From positions 124,001 through 188,000 of the forward strand of contig VXNM01000003.1 in NCBI GenBank assembly GCA_009840545.1: a DNA stretch of 64,000 bases, in the 5' to 3' direction. The notes beneath the pieces were generated by a model. It had not been told where the DNA came from, did not search any database, and saw nothing but the letters and a program-made list of their open reading frames with translations. The position numbers and the translations under genes were made by a program. This DNA comes from Gammaproteobacteria bacterium. Lineage in GTDB: Bacteria > Pseudomonadota > Gammaproteobacteria > Pseudomonadales > Azotimanducaceae. Positions 33,547 through 43,800 of this stretch are shown here, piece after piece; position 1 is the stretch's first letter, and the number at the start of each line of letters is the position of its first letter.

Positions 33547-35411
33547 TGAAGTTGCTGGTAGAAGGGTTGAGGAAATTTAATCTTTATGGGCTGACGATAG
33601 ATTGGATGCGTAACGACGAGCTCTCCCTTGGCTAGTCTCGTCAAGTGCATTTTGATGTCATCGTTGAGGAATCTATAGCTCGACTGGCTCAGTTCTGTTG
33701 GTGCCGTACGACCATAGACCTTGGTCGCAGTGTTGCCAATGATGCGGTCATGAACTGCCGACGAAAACTGTTGTGCGGATGCCAACACTACCCCCATCGA
33801 CCTACCGCGTTCACTGATTTCGAGGAGATCCTCCAATATTGGCGATCCTTTGCCACGATCAGACGGCGCATACTTGTTGAGTTCATCAACGAAGATAATG
33901 ACTTTCTTTGGTGGTTTGTAGTCCGTCTTGTCAAACTTGCCCAAGTCCATTCCCATCTCGCCTGCTCCCGAAAATACGCCGTAGATGGTGCGAACAATAT
34001 CGCCAAACACAAGAGTTTGTTCGTTGTCATGCAGTTTCGCAATGTCTACGACATACGTAGAACCACCTTGTATTCGACTTAGAACGTCCTCGATAGTGAC
34101 CCAATTCTGATCCCTTGCCTCGACAAAAAGTCCCGTTGTCCGGTGGTGCACAACCTTTCGTAGGTAGCGAAAGAACCTCTCAATCGACCGAGGTTGAATT
34201 GCTCCCGGTGCCCCTTTCTCTTTGGCCCACAGTGTCAATGGGCTGCGATGGATCAAGTCGTTCCATGTCCTTACATCTTCCCACCCCTCTCTTCCTTCAT
34301 CTAAGGCATCCCGCGTTAAATTGACTATTGCATCCAAGACACTATATTCATCTGGTATTGCACCAAGCATCGCGTCGAACTTATCCACACAATCCAAGAG
34401 TTCATATGCGTACAACTTCACTTTTGTTGGATCCGGCTGGGGTGGATAGCAATTTGCTCTTTTGGAATCCTGCGAACTATCTTTTCCTACGGGCAGGAGA
34501 TAAGTGACGTTATCGAAGGGCTTAGGTTCCAATCCCAATTTATGCCACATTTGACGTTGTTCTGGATCTATTCGCTCATCGGGTTCTTGATCGATTGCAA
34601 GAAGGTCGTTGTACTTCACGTTCACTAATACAACTGCCACGTCGCTAGAGCGTAAGTGATCCTTCGAACCGTCGATTTGTCGGTCCATTGTCTGCAGTAG
34701 AGATTGAATGAGGAACATGGCGTAGCTCGTCTTTGTAGCAAGTCCCGAAATGCCGGATATATTGATGTGTGCTGATTGTGGACCGAGAACGTATTCCTTG
34801 TCTAATAGCGCAACGGCCTTCGTTCCGTTACTCATTTCAATCAATCCAGCTGGAACACAGATGGGCACACATTGGTCCATTTCTTTCTGTTTCATCGAGT
34901 CGATTCCCAGACCTATATGAATGCCATCTTCATTGGCAAACGACACAAGCGCTTCGTTTTGTACAGGCATATAGGTGTCTCTATCGTTCGCTAGAACAGA
35001 TACATCTGCGACGTTGGTACCTTGACGAGGCGTATTCGGTTCATCCATATGTTCACCAAAATCGTTCGCTATGTAATTTGAAAGATGACTTGGTGCATCG
35101 GTACTGTGATGAATATTTGTTACTAGTCCGTAGGTCACGCTATCGTCTAACTGTTGTTTTGCCGCCATGATGTCGAACGGGTTTAGGTATTGATTAGGCC
35201 GTAACCAGAATGAAAAACGTTCTGACGAATTGGGCGCTCGGTCTGTTGCAGTAGCTCTACCAACAACGTATTGCGATTGTTGATCTTCAGGCTCAATCGA
35301 ACGTTCATAGGAAGTCTCCCGATCCATCGAGAGGTCACTTTCTTTCGAATTCTGCAACGCGTTCTCCTCGTTGTGGTTTGTGCGATCAGAGCTATTGCGT
35401 TTGTTTTTCAT
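33543..35411 (-). CDS. HerA-like ATPase of operon 2 with atypical Walker A
   Basis: 622 residues. Walker B KVIIFVDELNKYAPSD (503-518), the following ILEDLLEISERGRSMGVVLA and the helix FSSAVHDRIIGNTATKVYGR are typical of HerA/DUF87 translocases. The Walker A position reads SGISGLATKTSYA (about 219-231), so the usual Gly before Lys is Thr. I believe related bacterial proteins share this form, but cannot check. The first about 60 residues are charged and disordered. It starts two bases from the NurA-like stop. Confidence 0.78.
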   Translation of the reverse strand: MKNKRNSSDRTNHNEENALQNSKESDLSMDRETSYERSIEPEDQQSQYVVGRATATDRAPNSSERFSFWLRPNQYLNPFDIMAAKQQLDDSVTYGLVTNIHHSTDAPSHLSNYIANDFGEHMDEPNTPRQGTNVADVSVLANDRDTYMPVQNEALVSFANEDGIHIGLGIDSMKQKEMDQCVPICVPAGLIEMSNGTKAVALLDKEYVLGPQSAHINISGISGLATKTSYAMFLIQSLLQTMDRQIDGSKDHLRSSDVAVVLVNVKYNDLLAIDQEPDERIDPEQRQMWHKLGLEPKPFDNVTYLLPVGKDSSQDSKRANCYPPQPDPTKVKLYAYELLDCVDKFDAMLGAIPDEYSVLDAIVNLTRDALDEGREGWEDVRTWNDLIHRSPLTLWAKEKGAPGAIQPRSIERFFRYLRKVVHHRTTGLFVEARDQNWVTIEDVLSRIQGGSTYVVDIAKLHDNEQTLVFGDIVRTIYGVFSGAGEMGMDLGKFDKTDYKPPKKVIIFVDELNKYAPSDRGKGSPILEDLLEISERGRSMGVVLASAQQFSSAVHDRIIGNTATKVYGRTAPTELSQSSYRFLNDDIKMHLTRLAKGELVVTHPIYRQPIKIKFPQPFYQQLQ

Positions 35412-35413
35412 AC

Positions 35414-36583
35414 CTATCTTCGGTGTTGTGTTGAATTCCTATCATCCAAGTCTGGCCATTTGATGCCTGCTTTTAAAACGTCATCAGAGTAGAATCCATT
35501 CTTGATGGCCTGTTCGGCCAGATATATTGGATAGAGATGAGCATGCCATCTTTGGTCCCTACCATGCGGCGTAACAGTTCGTTCTGCGACAAGCGCTCGA
35601 GAGAGACAATCCACCAAATCTGAACTCAAGGGTTGTCGCGATGGATTGGGATATTCAACTTTCATAACGCCCATGAGCGGATAGTCGAGATGTTGCTGCT
35701 CGCGGATCCGCAAGTACCAGAACGCCACGCTGCTATCGCCACGTGCGAAAGCCAAAGTCCGATTGTTTACCTCTAGGGACGCAAGCAATCGAAAGAGGCT
35801 AAGTCGCATTCTTCGTCCACGAACTCTCAAATGGAAAACATGATCCTTACTAAAGTTCTTTACTATCCCAACAAAACCCCGGTTAAACTCCTTGCTACTA
35901 AACTCCTTGCCCAAACTCCCGTCTATCGCGATATACGCCCCACTCTCGTCATGTCTGGCTAAGAGATTACGCAATAGGTCTGTCTCAAGGACTCGCATCT
36001 CCCAGTTTGCTTTGTGCGCAGCTCGCGAGCGTTGTTCAGTAGAACGCCCAAGAAGCTTACTCCTGTTATATGTGTCGGTCTCTCTAGTATCAACCAAGCG
36101 AATCGGAGGACGTGTGCGAACGTCCTTAATTGTGCTTTCTGCTTTACGCCAGACGGTAGACGAGATTTGCTTACGATTTAGTAGAACAATTATTTCCCTT
36201 CGAAAGTCTTCGGAACGAATCTGTACGTTGCCCTTATCGTCTCTATTGATCGCTGCAGCACCGATTTGGCCAAGTAGAACAGGTGTATTTCGATCATGTT
36301 CGACCAGCGTGCCAAGGAAAAAGGTCTTTACAGAGCCGTCGACAAAATACTGAAATAGATGCTTGCTCGTACGAGGTAAAGGCGGAACGTCGATATATAT
36401 GCGATTCTGTCTGACCTCCAAGACTTCCCTGACCGTCTTCTCGCCTTCGGTTCGAACACGATCATAGTGTTCGTCTACATCGAATTGTTGTAGGTATTGC
36501 TGTGCTTGTCCTGTTGCTGGCAGAATCTCCGGTCCATCCGACAAAGCAGCAAGTGTGGGCTGAAGGGATTCAAATGGATTCAT
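35414..36583 (-). CDS. NurA-like nuclease of operon 2
   Basis: 389 residues. Two acidic NurA-type motifs are present: FQYFVDGSVKTFFLGTL (D82) and AYIAIDGSLGKEF (D221). A C-terminal AFWYLRIREQQ...VDCLSRALV region matches the end of the family. Unlike the operon 1 protein it has no zinc ribbon. First gene of operon 2, so NurA precedes HerA here, the reverse of operon 1. Expected to digest DNA delivered by the HerA ring. Confidence 0.75.
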   Translation of the reverse strand: MNPFESLQPTLAALSDGPEILPATGQAQQYLQQFDVDEHYDRVRTEGEKTVREVLEVRQNRIYIDVPPLPRTSKHLFQYFVDGSVKTFFLGTLVEHDRNTPVLLGQIGAAAINRDDKGNVQIRSEDFRREIIVLLNRKQISSTVWRKAESTIKDVRTRPPIRLVDTRETDTYNRSKLLGRSTEQRSRAAHKANWEMRVLETDLLRNLLARHDESGAYIAIDGSLGKEFSSKEFNRGFVGIVKNFSKDHVFHLRVRGRRMRLSLFRLLASLEVNNRTLAFARGDSSVAFWYLRIREQQHLDYPLMGVMKVEYPNPSRQPLSSDLVDCLSRALVAERTVTPHGRDQRWHAHLYPIYLAEQAIKNGFYSDDVLKAGIKWPDLDDRNSTQHRR

Positions 36584-37088
36584 GTAGTAGATTCAGATTC
36601 TTCGTTTGAGAGGTTTGAATAGCAATCATGCTCGAGAGGCTTACTGGGCTGAATTCGCCAAAATTACAACAGTTTGGACTACAACATAAGTGATTGCGTT
36701 ATGTTAGCCGACTGTTGCAGGAATCTTGTCTTTAATCCCGATCGGAGGGGAAAGCGCACTCTTAGGGACAGTTGCGCTTATGGAAGTATCTTCGCGACAG
36801 CCTCTTTCACCGTTACGAAGTGGCAGTTGTGCATCGGTTCTCTCTTGAGTTGACCTAAACTACTTGGCGCGGAGCCACTGTCGGAGCAAGGATACAAATC
36901 ACCCTTATTCGTTCTCAATTCGTGTCGCAGCAGCGGTCACTTGCTCTAGAGAATTGGCTACCTTGATCCGAGCGTAACATGGACCATTCGCCGTCAAGTC
37001 GCAAGCCATGGCGAAATCCATCTTGCGATTGTCAGCCAAAGTCCAATGTGGTGAAGAATTCCAGTGAAAAATTCAGAAACGTGAACCA
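36584..37088. other. intergenic stretch, no gene seen
   Basis: About 500 bases upstream of operon 2 that should contain its promoter; no clear -35/-10 pair or protein frame could be supported. Confidence 0.4.
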
Positions 37089-37316
37089 TTAATTCCTATG
37101 CGTCCACCATAGAAACCAGACACCCGCAGACAATACGCCGACAGCTAACCAGCTCAGAACCCAAAGCGAAAATCCGCTCACGGGCTGCGAGGTCTCGCCG
37201 GTTGTTAGATCTACGTTGTATGTGTCTTCAAGTATCACTACTGCCAACAGGAACGCTGCACCGCTAATCGCCACAATTCCACCCAGCACCTTGCCGATTA
37301 TTTTCTTTAGATTCAT
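37089..37316 (-). CDS. small two-helix membrane protein
   Basis: About 75 residues from ATG 37316 (TTG 37328 possible). The basic N-terminus MNLKKIIGKVLGG leads into a hydrophobic helix (IVAISGAAFLLAVVI). A short polar loop and a second helix (WVLSWLAVGVLSAGVWFLWW) follow. Such layouts occur in holin-like and toxin-like small proteins, but nothing identifies it further. Confidence 0.5.
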   Translation of the reverse strand: MNLKKIIGKVLGGIVAISGAAFLLAVVILEDTYNVDLTTGETSQPVSGFSLWVLSWLAVGVLSAGVWFLWWTHRN

Positions 37317-37725
37317 TTTGTTACGCAATGTCCTTATGCTTCACATTGTCGTTGTGAAGCATGAGTGTAAAGGATGAAAGAACTACGAGCACGAGTTGGT
37401 GGCACTCACTGAGACAGTTCGTTAGCAATAACGTCTGTGGAGGAGGCAGTCCAAGATCATGTCCACGCGTAGCAATTTCGATCCTGTCATTCTCAATGCG
37501 AAACGGTATCGAATTGGATAGGCTACAGCTCTTATTGTAAAAAGCAGAGTCGTCATCGTTTGCCCACGTGCTGCAGCTGTTTAACTGTTTCACACCGCAA
37601 TTAGAACAAAGTTGGATGGTATTCTTTGAATCAATATTGTTTAGTAGTGTGTAACATTGACCTGAACAAACCTGAAGGATGCGAAGATCAAAAAGGTTTT
37701 TTCGGTTCCATCTTCTTCTGGCGAA

Positions 37726-37995
37726 ATGAAGTACGAGGTTGTATTCGCTAGAAGGCACGGCGTTTACTTGACTTCGTGTACGTGCAAAGCAGGTGAGCAT
37801 GGCATGTGGTGCAAGCATCGCACACAGTTGCTTGAACAGGTGTCTCATCGCGGACTCGAAGAATTGTTAGAGTTGCTTGAGTTACGTGATGAAATAGATC
37901 GGCAAAAGCAACAGATAGTCGCCAAACTGCAAGAACGCAGGGCAGAGTGCAACGAGGCAATACAAGAGTATTGCACGACGCCTGGGAGCATATAG
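37726..37995 (+). CDS. SWIM-type zinc-finger protein, possibly N-truncated
   Basis: 89 residues with SCTCKAGEHGMWCKHRTQLL, the CxC...CxH zinc motif of SWIM domains, followed by a helical tail (LELLELRDEIDRQKQQIVAKL). The open frame continues upstream of the ATG to about 37676 with KKVFSVPSSSGE, which matches how SWIM proteins usually begin. No ordinary start codon is present there, so the original N-terminus may be damaged. SWIM fingers bind DNA or protein. No neighbour suggests a partner. Confidence 0.55.
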   Translation: MKYEVVFARRHGVYLTSCTCKAGEHGMWCKHRTQLLEQVSHRGLEELLELLELRDEIDRQKQQIVAKLQERRAECNEAIQEYCTTPGSI

Positions 37996-38586
37996 ACTTA
38001 GGCTCAATTCTTGTGGAAAGGTTCGACAATCTGGCAGTTCACTTAGCGATGGATTCGTTTTGTGCCAATAGGTTTCCCTTAGATTAGTTGATCCATAGTC
38101 TTTCGCGCATTTGTGCAGTAAGCTGCCGCTCTCCGATACAGTGAACATCGGTGCTTCTCGTAAGTCCTTCGTTAATTCTCGATGGATGAAATCCGAATGA
38201 CTTCCTATTCTTTTTCAAGTCATTCGATTAATTGTGTAGTCTCGCAGGGCATCGGCATCTCTATCGACCTAACCTCTTCTCTCATTTATGTAGCTCTATG
38301 CACTACTTCGTACACTACCATTACGCTTCGTCACAAAAAGTCTTGAACTACATCCTTGCCCCCGCCATAAGGTGGGGTTGGATTTTGAACCAAACTGCTA
38401 CCTCTATCCACAACAGGATATGAAGCTCTGAATTGACAGTCCAAGAGCAATCCTCGGGAAATACTGAAGCCTTCATTGTGCTGGTAATTTGCCAAGTGTT
38501 GTCAACCTAAGCATTCCTCAAAATCAATTCACCAACAAGGCGTGGGTCCTCATTCATCATTGCCGTTAGCCTTCTCAAAGTGTCAA
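37996..38586. other. intergenic stretch with two hairpins, no gene seen
   Basis: About 590 bases. Inverted repeat GAATGACTT (38195-38203) / AAGTCATTC (38217-38225) and a G-C-rich hairpin CCCCGCC-ATAA-GGTGGGG (38360-38377) stand out; neither is followed by a clear T-run. Confidence 0.4.
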
Positions 38587-38943
38587 TCAGAAACTGATCG
38601 AATCGTTTTGGGATTCATTCGGATCTGCACTGAGACTTCTAGTGAAGGTAGATCTTGCCCGTTTTGGAAGGTATACGGCATCCATGGCCGCTCCTATTTC
38701 GTCAAGAGTTGGGTCCAACACGTGCTCGAGCTTTTGCAAACAGTTAATACAGAGAAACGCCATGGCAATATTGCCGATTGCGACTCCAGGGTCTCCACGT
38801 TCCATTCTCTGAACAGTTCCAAGAGAGACTCCCATCTTCGTGGCCATGTCTTTTTGCGACAGTCTTCGTCGCAACCGAGCCGTTCTGAGGGCACTACCAA
38901 TTCGAGCTGTTGCTCGCGAAACGACTGGTGTTAGATGCTTCAC
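38587..38943 (-). CDS. XRE-family helix-turn-helix regulator
   Basis: 118 residues from a GTG start. The HTH reads LRTARLRRRLSQKDMATKMG then VSLGTVQRMERGDPGVAIGNI (about residues 18-60). The C-terminus (LEHVLDPTLDEIGAAMDAVYLPKRAR) resembles XRE proteins encoded upstream of HipA-type kinases. No HipA-like gene follows it, so the partner is lost or never existed. Probably a DNA-binding repressor. Confidence 0.8.
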   Translation of the reverse strand: MKHLTPVVSRATARIGSALRTARLRRRLSQKDMATKMGVSLGTVQRMERGDPGVAIGNIAMAFLCINCLQKLEHVLDPTLDEIGAAMDAVYLPKRARSTFTRSLSADPNESQNDSISF

Positions 38944-39274
38944 GATTGTTCATCCGTTTACTTAATACTCTATATTTTAGTCTTTAGTCAAGTTTACAAT
39001 CTATATATAGATCATAATCTCTCTCAATGCAATGTAAAGACCTATCAACGCACGTCTATACAACTCACCGTACTGCCACCTGCTCTTCCTCAATCGAAGC
39101 GCACCCTTTGAGTAACGATTGTTTCGTTAGTTTCTCTGCTGGGAAACGATCGTTGCTTAACAATGCTATCCCATAGACGGCTATCATTTCGAAAAGACGC
39201 TTGTAGAGAAACGAAGGACCAGGTTGTCCGAACAGACGCCATGAACAGAAAATCACCAAACGACGAGGGCAAGG
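38944..39274. other. intergenic region with long inverted repeat
   Basis: About 330 bases between the divergent XRE gene and a secreted-protein gene, AT-rich near the XRE start (where its promoter would lie). The repeat is listed separately. Confidence 0.4.
39111..39157. repeat. 15-bp inverted repeat (possible structured RNA or operator)
   Basis: AGTAACGATTGTTTC (39111-39125) and GAAACGATCGTTGCT (39143-39157) pair over 15 positions with two G-T pairs, with a 17-base loop. No T-run follows on either strand, so it is not an obvious terminator. Confidence 0.5.
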
Positions 39275-39718
39275 ATGAAAGCACGAAAATACTCGACAGT
39301 ATTGCTGGTAACACTGACAATGTTGATTGCGACAGGGAGTTCAGAGCGACCCTATACCGATTTCCTCACCAAGAACAATCTCGATACGATCACGTTGCGA
39401 TACGACGAATTGCAGGATTGGCTGGATATGAGCTTCGAGTTTGGAAAACAAGCAATGCGAAATGCCGACTACTACAACCAATCAGTTCTGGATGACGAAT
39501 CGTTGGACCAGAGAAAGGAGACCTGGAAGGAAACATGTGAGCAAGCACAGAAAGTAATCAAGGCTAAAGCGAAAGACATTCCTGTAAGAAACAGGCTCAA
39601 CACTGATATACACAGGGTCATACCTCACCATCTCAACGAAAAGACCTCAGACTTCTTCGAATCCGAGGACATGCAGTGGGAATGTGATTTCCTGAAGAAA
39701 ATCATCGGTGGCAATTAG
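39275..39718 (+). CDS. small secreted hypothetical protein
   Basis: 147 residues. Signal peptide MKARKYSTVLLVTLTMLIATG, then a helical domain with two Cys (ETCEQAQKV and WECDFLKK) that might pair in the periplasm. No family recognised. It stands about 110 bases before the next plus-strand gene. Confidence 0.5.
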   Translation: MKARKYSTVLLVTLTMLIATGSSERPYTDFLTKNNLDTITLRYDELQDWLDMSFEFGKQAMRNADYYNQSVLDDESLDQRKETWKETCEQAQKVIKAKAKDIPVRNRLNTDIHRVIPHHLNEKTSDFFESEDMQWECDFLKKIIGGN

Positions 39719-39827
39719 ACGCGGAACTTTGGTATTAGAGCCTCTGTGGAATGTTCCAGAACACGATCTGCTTAAAGCATGCAAGCACTCTAGACCAAGG
39801 CAACTAGTACCACACTCCAGATAGTCA

Positions 39828-40742
39828 ATGAATCAAGAGAACTCAACTGCAAGAATGCGCATTCGGTGTCATGCTCTCGATAGTATCCATCAAAAACTGG
39901 CAGCGATGCTAGAACATTTCCCTATTCTCAACGACCTAGTGAGTGAGCAGGTCAATATCAATGCGTGGCCTTCAGTTGTCTCGGCGTTTGAACTCTTGGA
40001 ACAAGTACTAAAGGCATTGATTCAACTCCACGATCCTAATTACTCTCACCACGACATGAAAAAGGATGGTCATAAATTCAGAAAGATTTTCAACAGATTG
40101 AAAAAGGCGGATGTGAACCAAGAGGACGTGTTACGCCTCAATGAGGGATTTGCAGCCTATAGGTTTCTCCATGTCGAATTTCCCCATAACTCGCTTGCCG
40201 ACTTGATGAAAGACATCGATGGTGACTATGTTAAATGGCGTTATTACCCATTGGAAGGTTGGCTGAAAGGCACTCCCGCAAGAGCTAGCCCTCATGCACT
40301 GCTGGAAATCGCTCAGCATGCCATACACATTATCAAAGGACGTGTTTTCACTGATCACGGGTTGAAGACAGTGGGATGCCGAATAGCTTTTGAGTTCATG
40401 GAGTTGCTTCTTGCGCACCTCAGAGACCTAGCAATAAAGCCGGACAGCACCGAATTGATTGAGCAACTGAACACATGGCTTCAACAGAACGACGGAATCG
40501 TCAATGGCGTTTCTCGGGGGATTCGAAAGCTACGGCGAGAGAAACACTCCTGTACCTCCATTTTACCTTTGACTCCGTACTCTGTCTACAGTGTAATTTC
40601 ACACCTTCTCAAGGAACTCGAAAGACCAAATCAGAAATTCTCCTGGGCTGGAACCCAAAATGTTCAGGTCTTTCTCAACAGAGCGGTCTATGACGATAGG
40701 CCGTTCGTTTGGAAGGGGAATAGGTTTGTCAACGAAGAATAG
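39828..40742 (+). CDS. helical hypothetical protein, possibly HEPN-like
   Basis: 304 residues, mostly helical, no signal peptide. The N-terminal part (WPSVVSAFELLEQVLKALIQ, then HDMKKDGHKFRKIFNRL) has the look of HEPN/AbiU2-type helical proteins, but the R-x4-6-H catalytic motif cannot be assigned with confidence. The position just downstream of the type ISP enzyme (convergent) inside the island would suit an abortive-infection role. Tentative. Confidence 0.45.
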   Translation: MNQENSTARMRIRCHALDSIHQKLAAMLEHFPILNDLVSEQVNINAWPSVVSAFELLEQVLKALIQLHDPNYSHHDMKKDGHKFRKIFNRLKKADVNQEDVLRLNEGFAAYRFLHVEFPHNSLADLMKDIDGDYVKWRYYPLEGWLKGTPARASPHALLEIAQHAIHIIKGRVFTDHGLKTVGCRIAFEFMELLLAHLRDLAIKPDSTELIEQLNTWLQQNDGIVNGVSRGIRKLRREKHSCTSILPLTPYSVYSVISHLLKELERPNQKFSWAGTQNVQVFLNRAVYDDRPFVWKGNRFVNEE

Positions 40743-40875
40743 AATGTCAGAGGATACTCTCTTAATCTTAGAGTGGAGTCAAGACCAAACAATCAGCATT
40801 CAGCGAACACTTTTCACTTTGTCAGAATGGTACGTGCAAGCGAGAAGGAATACTGAACTAAGTACAGTTCTTTAG

Positions 40876-43800
40876 CTATAAGCTCAGACTTGGCAACTCG
40901 TTGATTAGTTTGGCAGTTTCCAAGCTTAATGTCACAATCCTCTTCAGTAATTTCAATGGATAGCCCGGATCTCCTACAGTCTGTATCGCGTAGTCATTTG
41001 CATCGTTGAGAATTCCGCTGGCCTTGTCGATCTTCACACACTGACGCTCCATCACCCACTCTATTGCCGACTTGCCGTTTACTACATAGTCGAATGCTTG
41101 CGGCGGAACTCCCGTCAACGTGATGTAGGGGTTATAGACAATCGTTGACCTATCCTTGCTTCCACCTGGCAACTTGCCAAATCTCATATCCGCGACCCGA
41201 TACTGACTGGCTGATGTCGTGAAGGAGTCTATTTCAGATGAGTACCGCACTTCGAGAGGATACTCATCGAGAGCTTCGTAATCTACATGCAATGTCCCGA
41301 GTTTTCGACCTATCTCAGCGAAGGCAAGAAAATCATCTGCATTTTGGACAGCTGGAATACGGGGCAACGATTTCACAAGGTTTGTAGCAAACCTCTCACG
41401 ATACTCCGGCGAGTGAAGAATCCCGTAGACATAGTAGAACAGTATCTCAGCATTTATTTGAAGAGAAGGATAGTGTGATCGAAATTGACTGAGTGCTTCC
41501 GATGACAGATTGCTGACCATGTAGGGACCATCGTCGTTGTCAGTCAGTTCAATGTAGTGCTGTCTTTCAAGGTGATCAACATAACGATAGAGCGGAAAGC
41601 ACTGTGCTGAACCAATCAAGTGAAGATCAGGCAATTGATCGACCATTAAGGTTGAAAAGTCCTGGTCTCCAACGCTCGTGACACAAATCAAGAGGTTGTA
41701 GCTGTTCTTGGAGGGAAAAATTGCTGGCAGCCTACTAACATAGTTGTTGTAGTCGCGATGAAAATATACATGGCATTTAGTAAACGGTCGATAAATGCTA
41801 GAAAAGAAGTTTTCTTTTGAGAACGTAACCTTCTTCCCATTTTCCACCCACTTTCTCCTAGCTCGATCCCAACTGAACTTTTGTGGATTCGTGTCGATAA
41901 AGTCTTCCACTCTGCCACTGAATGAGGAATCTTGAAACCGTACTACCTCTCCATTAAAAAAGTCTATTGATCGAAGAATGTTGTCGCTGAGAGTCTTTTT
42001 TGAGAAGTTGAAACACCAAGCATCTCGGGCTGTTTGCAGTCCGGCGGAATACAAGGAGAAAATTTGACTTCCTGTCGGGTTCTTCTTCTCTCCGATGGCA
42101 GAAAATCCATCGAACGATGGATCTCTCTTGTTGATCCAGTCGCCGTACTGGTCGGGCTGCAGCACCTCCCAATCGGTATTGCAAATGCTTCCGAATTCTC
42201 TGATCCGAGTCAGCTTTTCCTCGCGGCTGAGGTAGTCTCCGATGTCGTGATAGAAGATCTGACCTTTCTCCTCACATTCTGGATTTTTCGCCAAAATACT
42301 GATCGCTATAGCTGCTCTGCTGCCGCTACCGAATATCTTCCCTCCCTCTCTTCGAGATCGTTCCCCCGAGGTGCGTTGATTTCCCCTCAAATTGAAGATC
42401 CACATCTTCGAGTACTCTTCGGCTAAACATTTCCTCAATCCATCTTGAGAATTGCCGTCCAGCCAACCCGCATTTGTGACGAACGCCACGATACCTTTGT
42501 CGCCAATGCGATCGGAAGCCCATCTAATTGCTCGAATGTAGCTGTCGTACAGACTATTCTTGTTGGTTGCTCTTGATCGAGCCGCGTAGGACTCCACTAT
42601 TCTCTGATCTAGAGTCGGATAGGACAAATTCGCCGCGTTGTCGTTGGCACTTCGCTGTCCTGCGGAGTAAGGGGGATTACCGACAACGACTCTTATATTC
42701 AAGTGGCGTTGACGGTCGATGCGTTCTTGGTTGGCGGGGAAAATCTCCGCCAGCAATCCTTTGGTTTCGCCAAGGTTAAACGTGTCGGTGAGAAGCAGAC
42801 TGTTGAATGTCTCGTAGGATGCGTGAGGCAATCTCTTGTAGTAGGCCTGTTCGATGTTCATTCCTGCGATGTAGTAGGCCAATAGCAGGATGTCGTTGGC
42901 GTGAAGTTCTTCCCGATACTTGCGCGACAGACTCTCGTCCGGTATCAGTTCTGACTCTATTAGTCTGGCAATGAATGTTCCTGTTCCCGTGAACGGATCC
43001 AACACGTGAACTCCTTCGTCGCCAATGGAACTACCAAACTCCTGCTGGAGCACGTCCTCGACCGATTGAAGGATGTAGTCGACTAGCTCCACTGGTGTGT
43101 AGACGATTCCCAAGCGTTCGGAAACGCTCTTGAACGCGGTCTGAAAGAAACGATCGTACAGCTGGCGTATGAGTTCCTGGCGCGCTCCCGCAGTCTTTAC
43201 CTGAGAAGCCCTCGTCCTGACACTGTCGTAGAAGGTCCCCAGTGTTTCCGCTTCTTTTTCCAGATGATGGGCATCAAGTATGCTCAATACGGATTCAAGG
43301 GCTTTCGACACCGAATTGCTCTTTGAGAATGGATGGTCCTCGAAAACCGCGTCAAACACCGGGCGCGTGATCAAGTGTTGAGCCAGCATTTCGATGGCCT
43401 CTTCTTCCGTAACGGATGAATTCAAATCGTCTCGAAGCTCGTTCAAAAACTGAGCAAACACTTCCCTTGGTCCTTTGTTTGCGGGTGAGACGATCGTTGT
43501 TATTCGAGTCACGTGAGCCTGAGCAATGTCTGCTATGTCCGACGCCCAATCGCTCCAATACAGTTGTGAGCCACACTTCTTGACGATTATGGCGTTGAGA
43601 CCGCGCACAAAGGCGTCGTTGACTCTAAAGAGATCCTGCTCGACGGGCACATCGGGTTCCGGTCCAACTTCACCATTGTCTTTAGCGACATCTGGATCTC
43701 GATTGCCCTTGCGAGAGTCTGGTGGAATCCCATGCACTCTCGCCGCTTCCGTCATACTTCCATACGAAACAGTGATTCGCTCGTCCATCGGATCGCCAAA

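Noticed and set aside
37321-37848. 175-codon minus-strand frame
   Set aside because: It is antisense to the SWIM-finger frame and its composition (Cys, Asn, Ser runs) is not protein-like.
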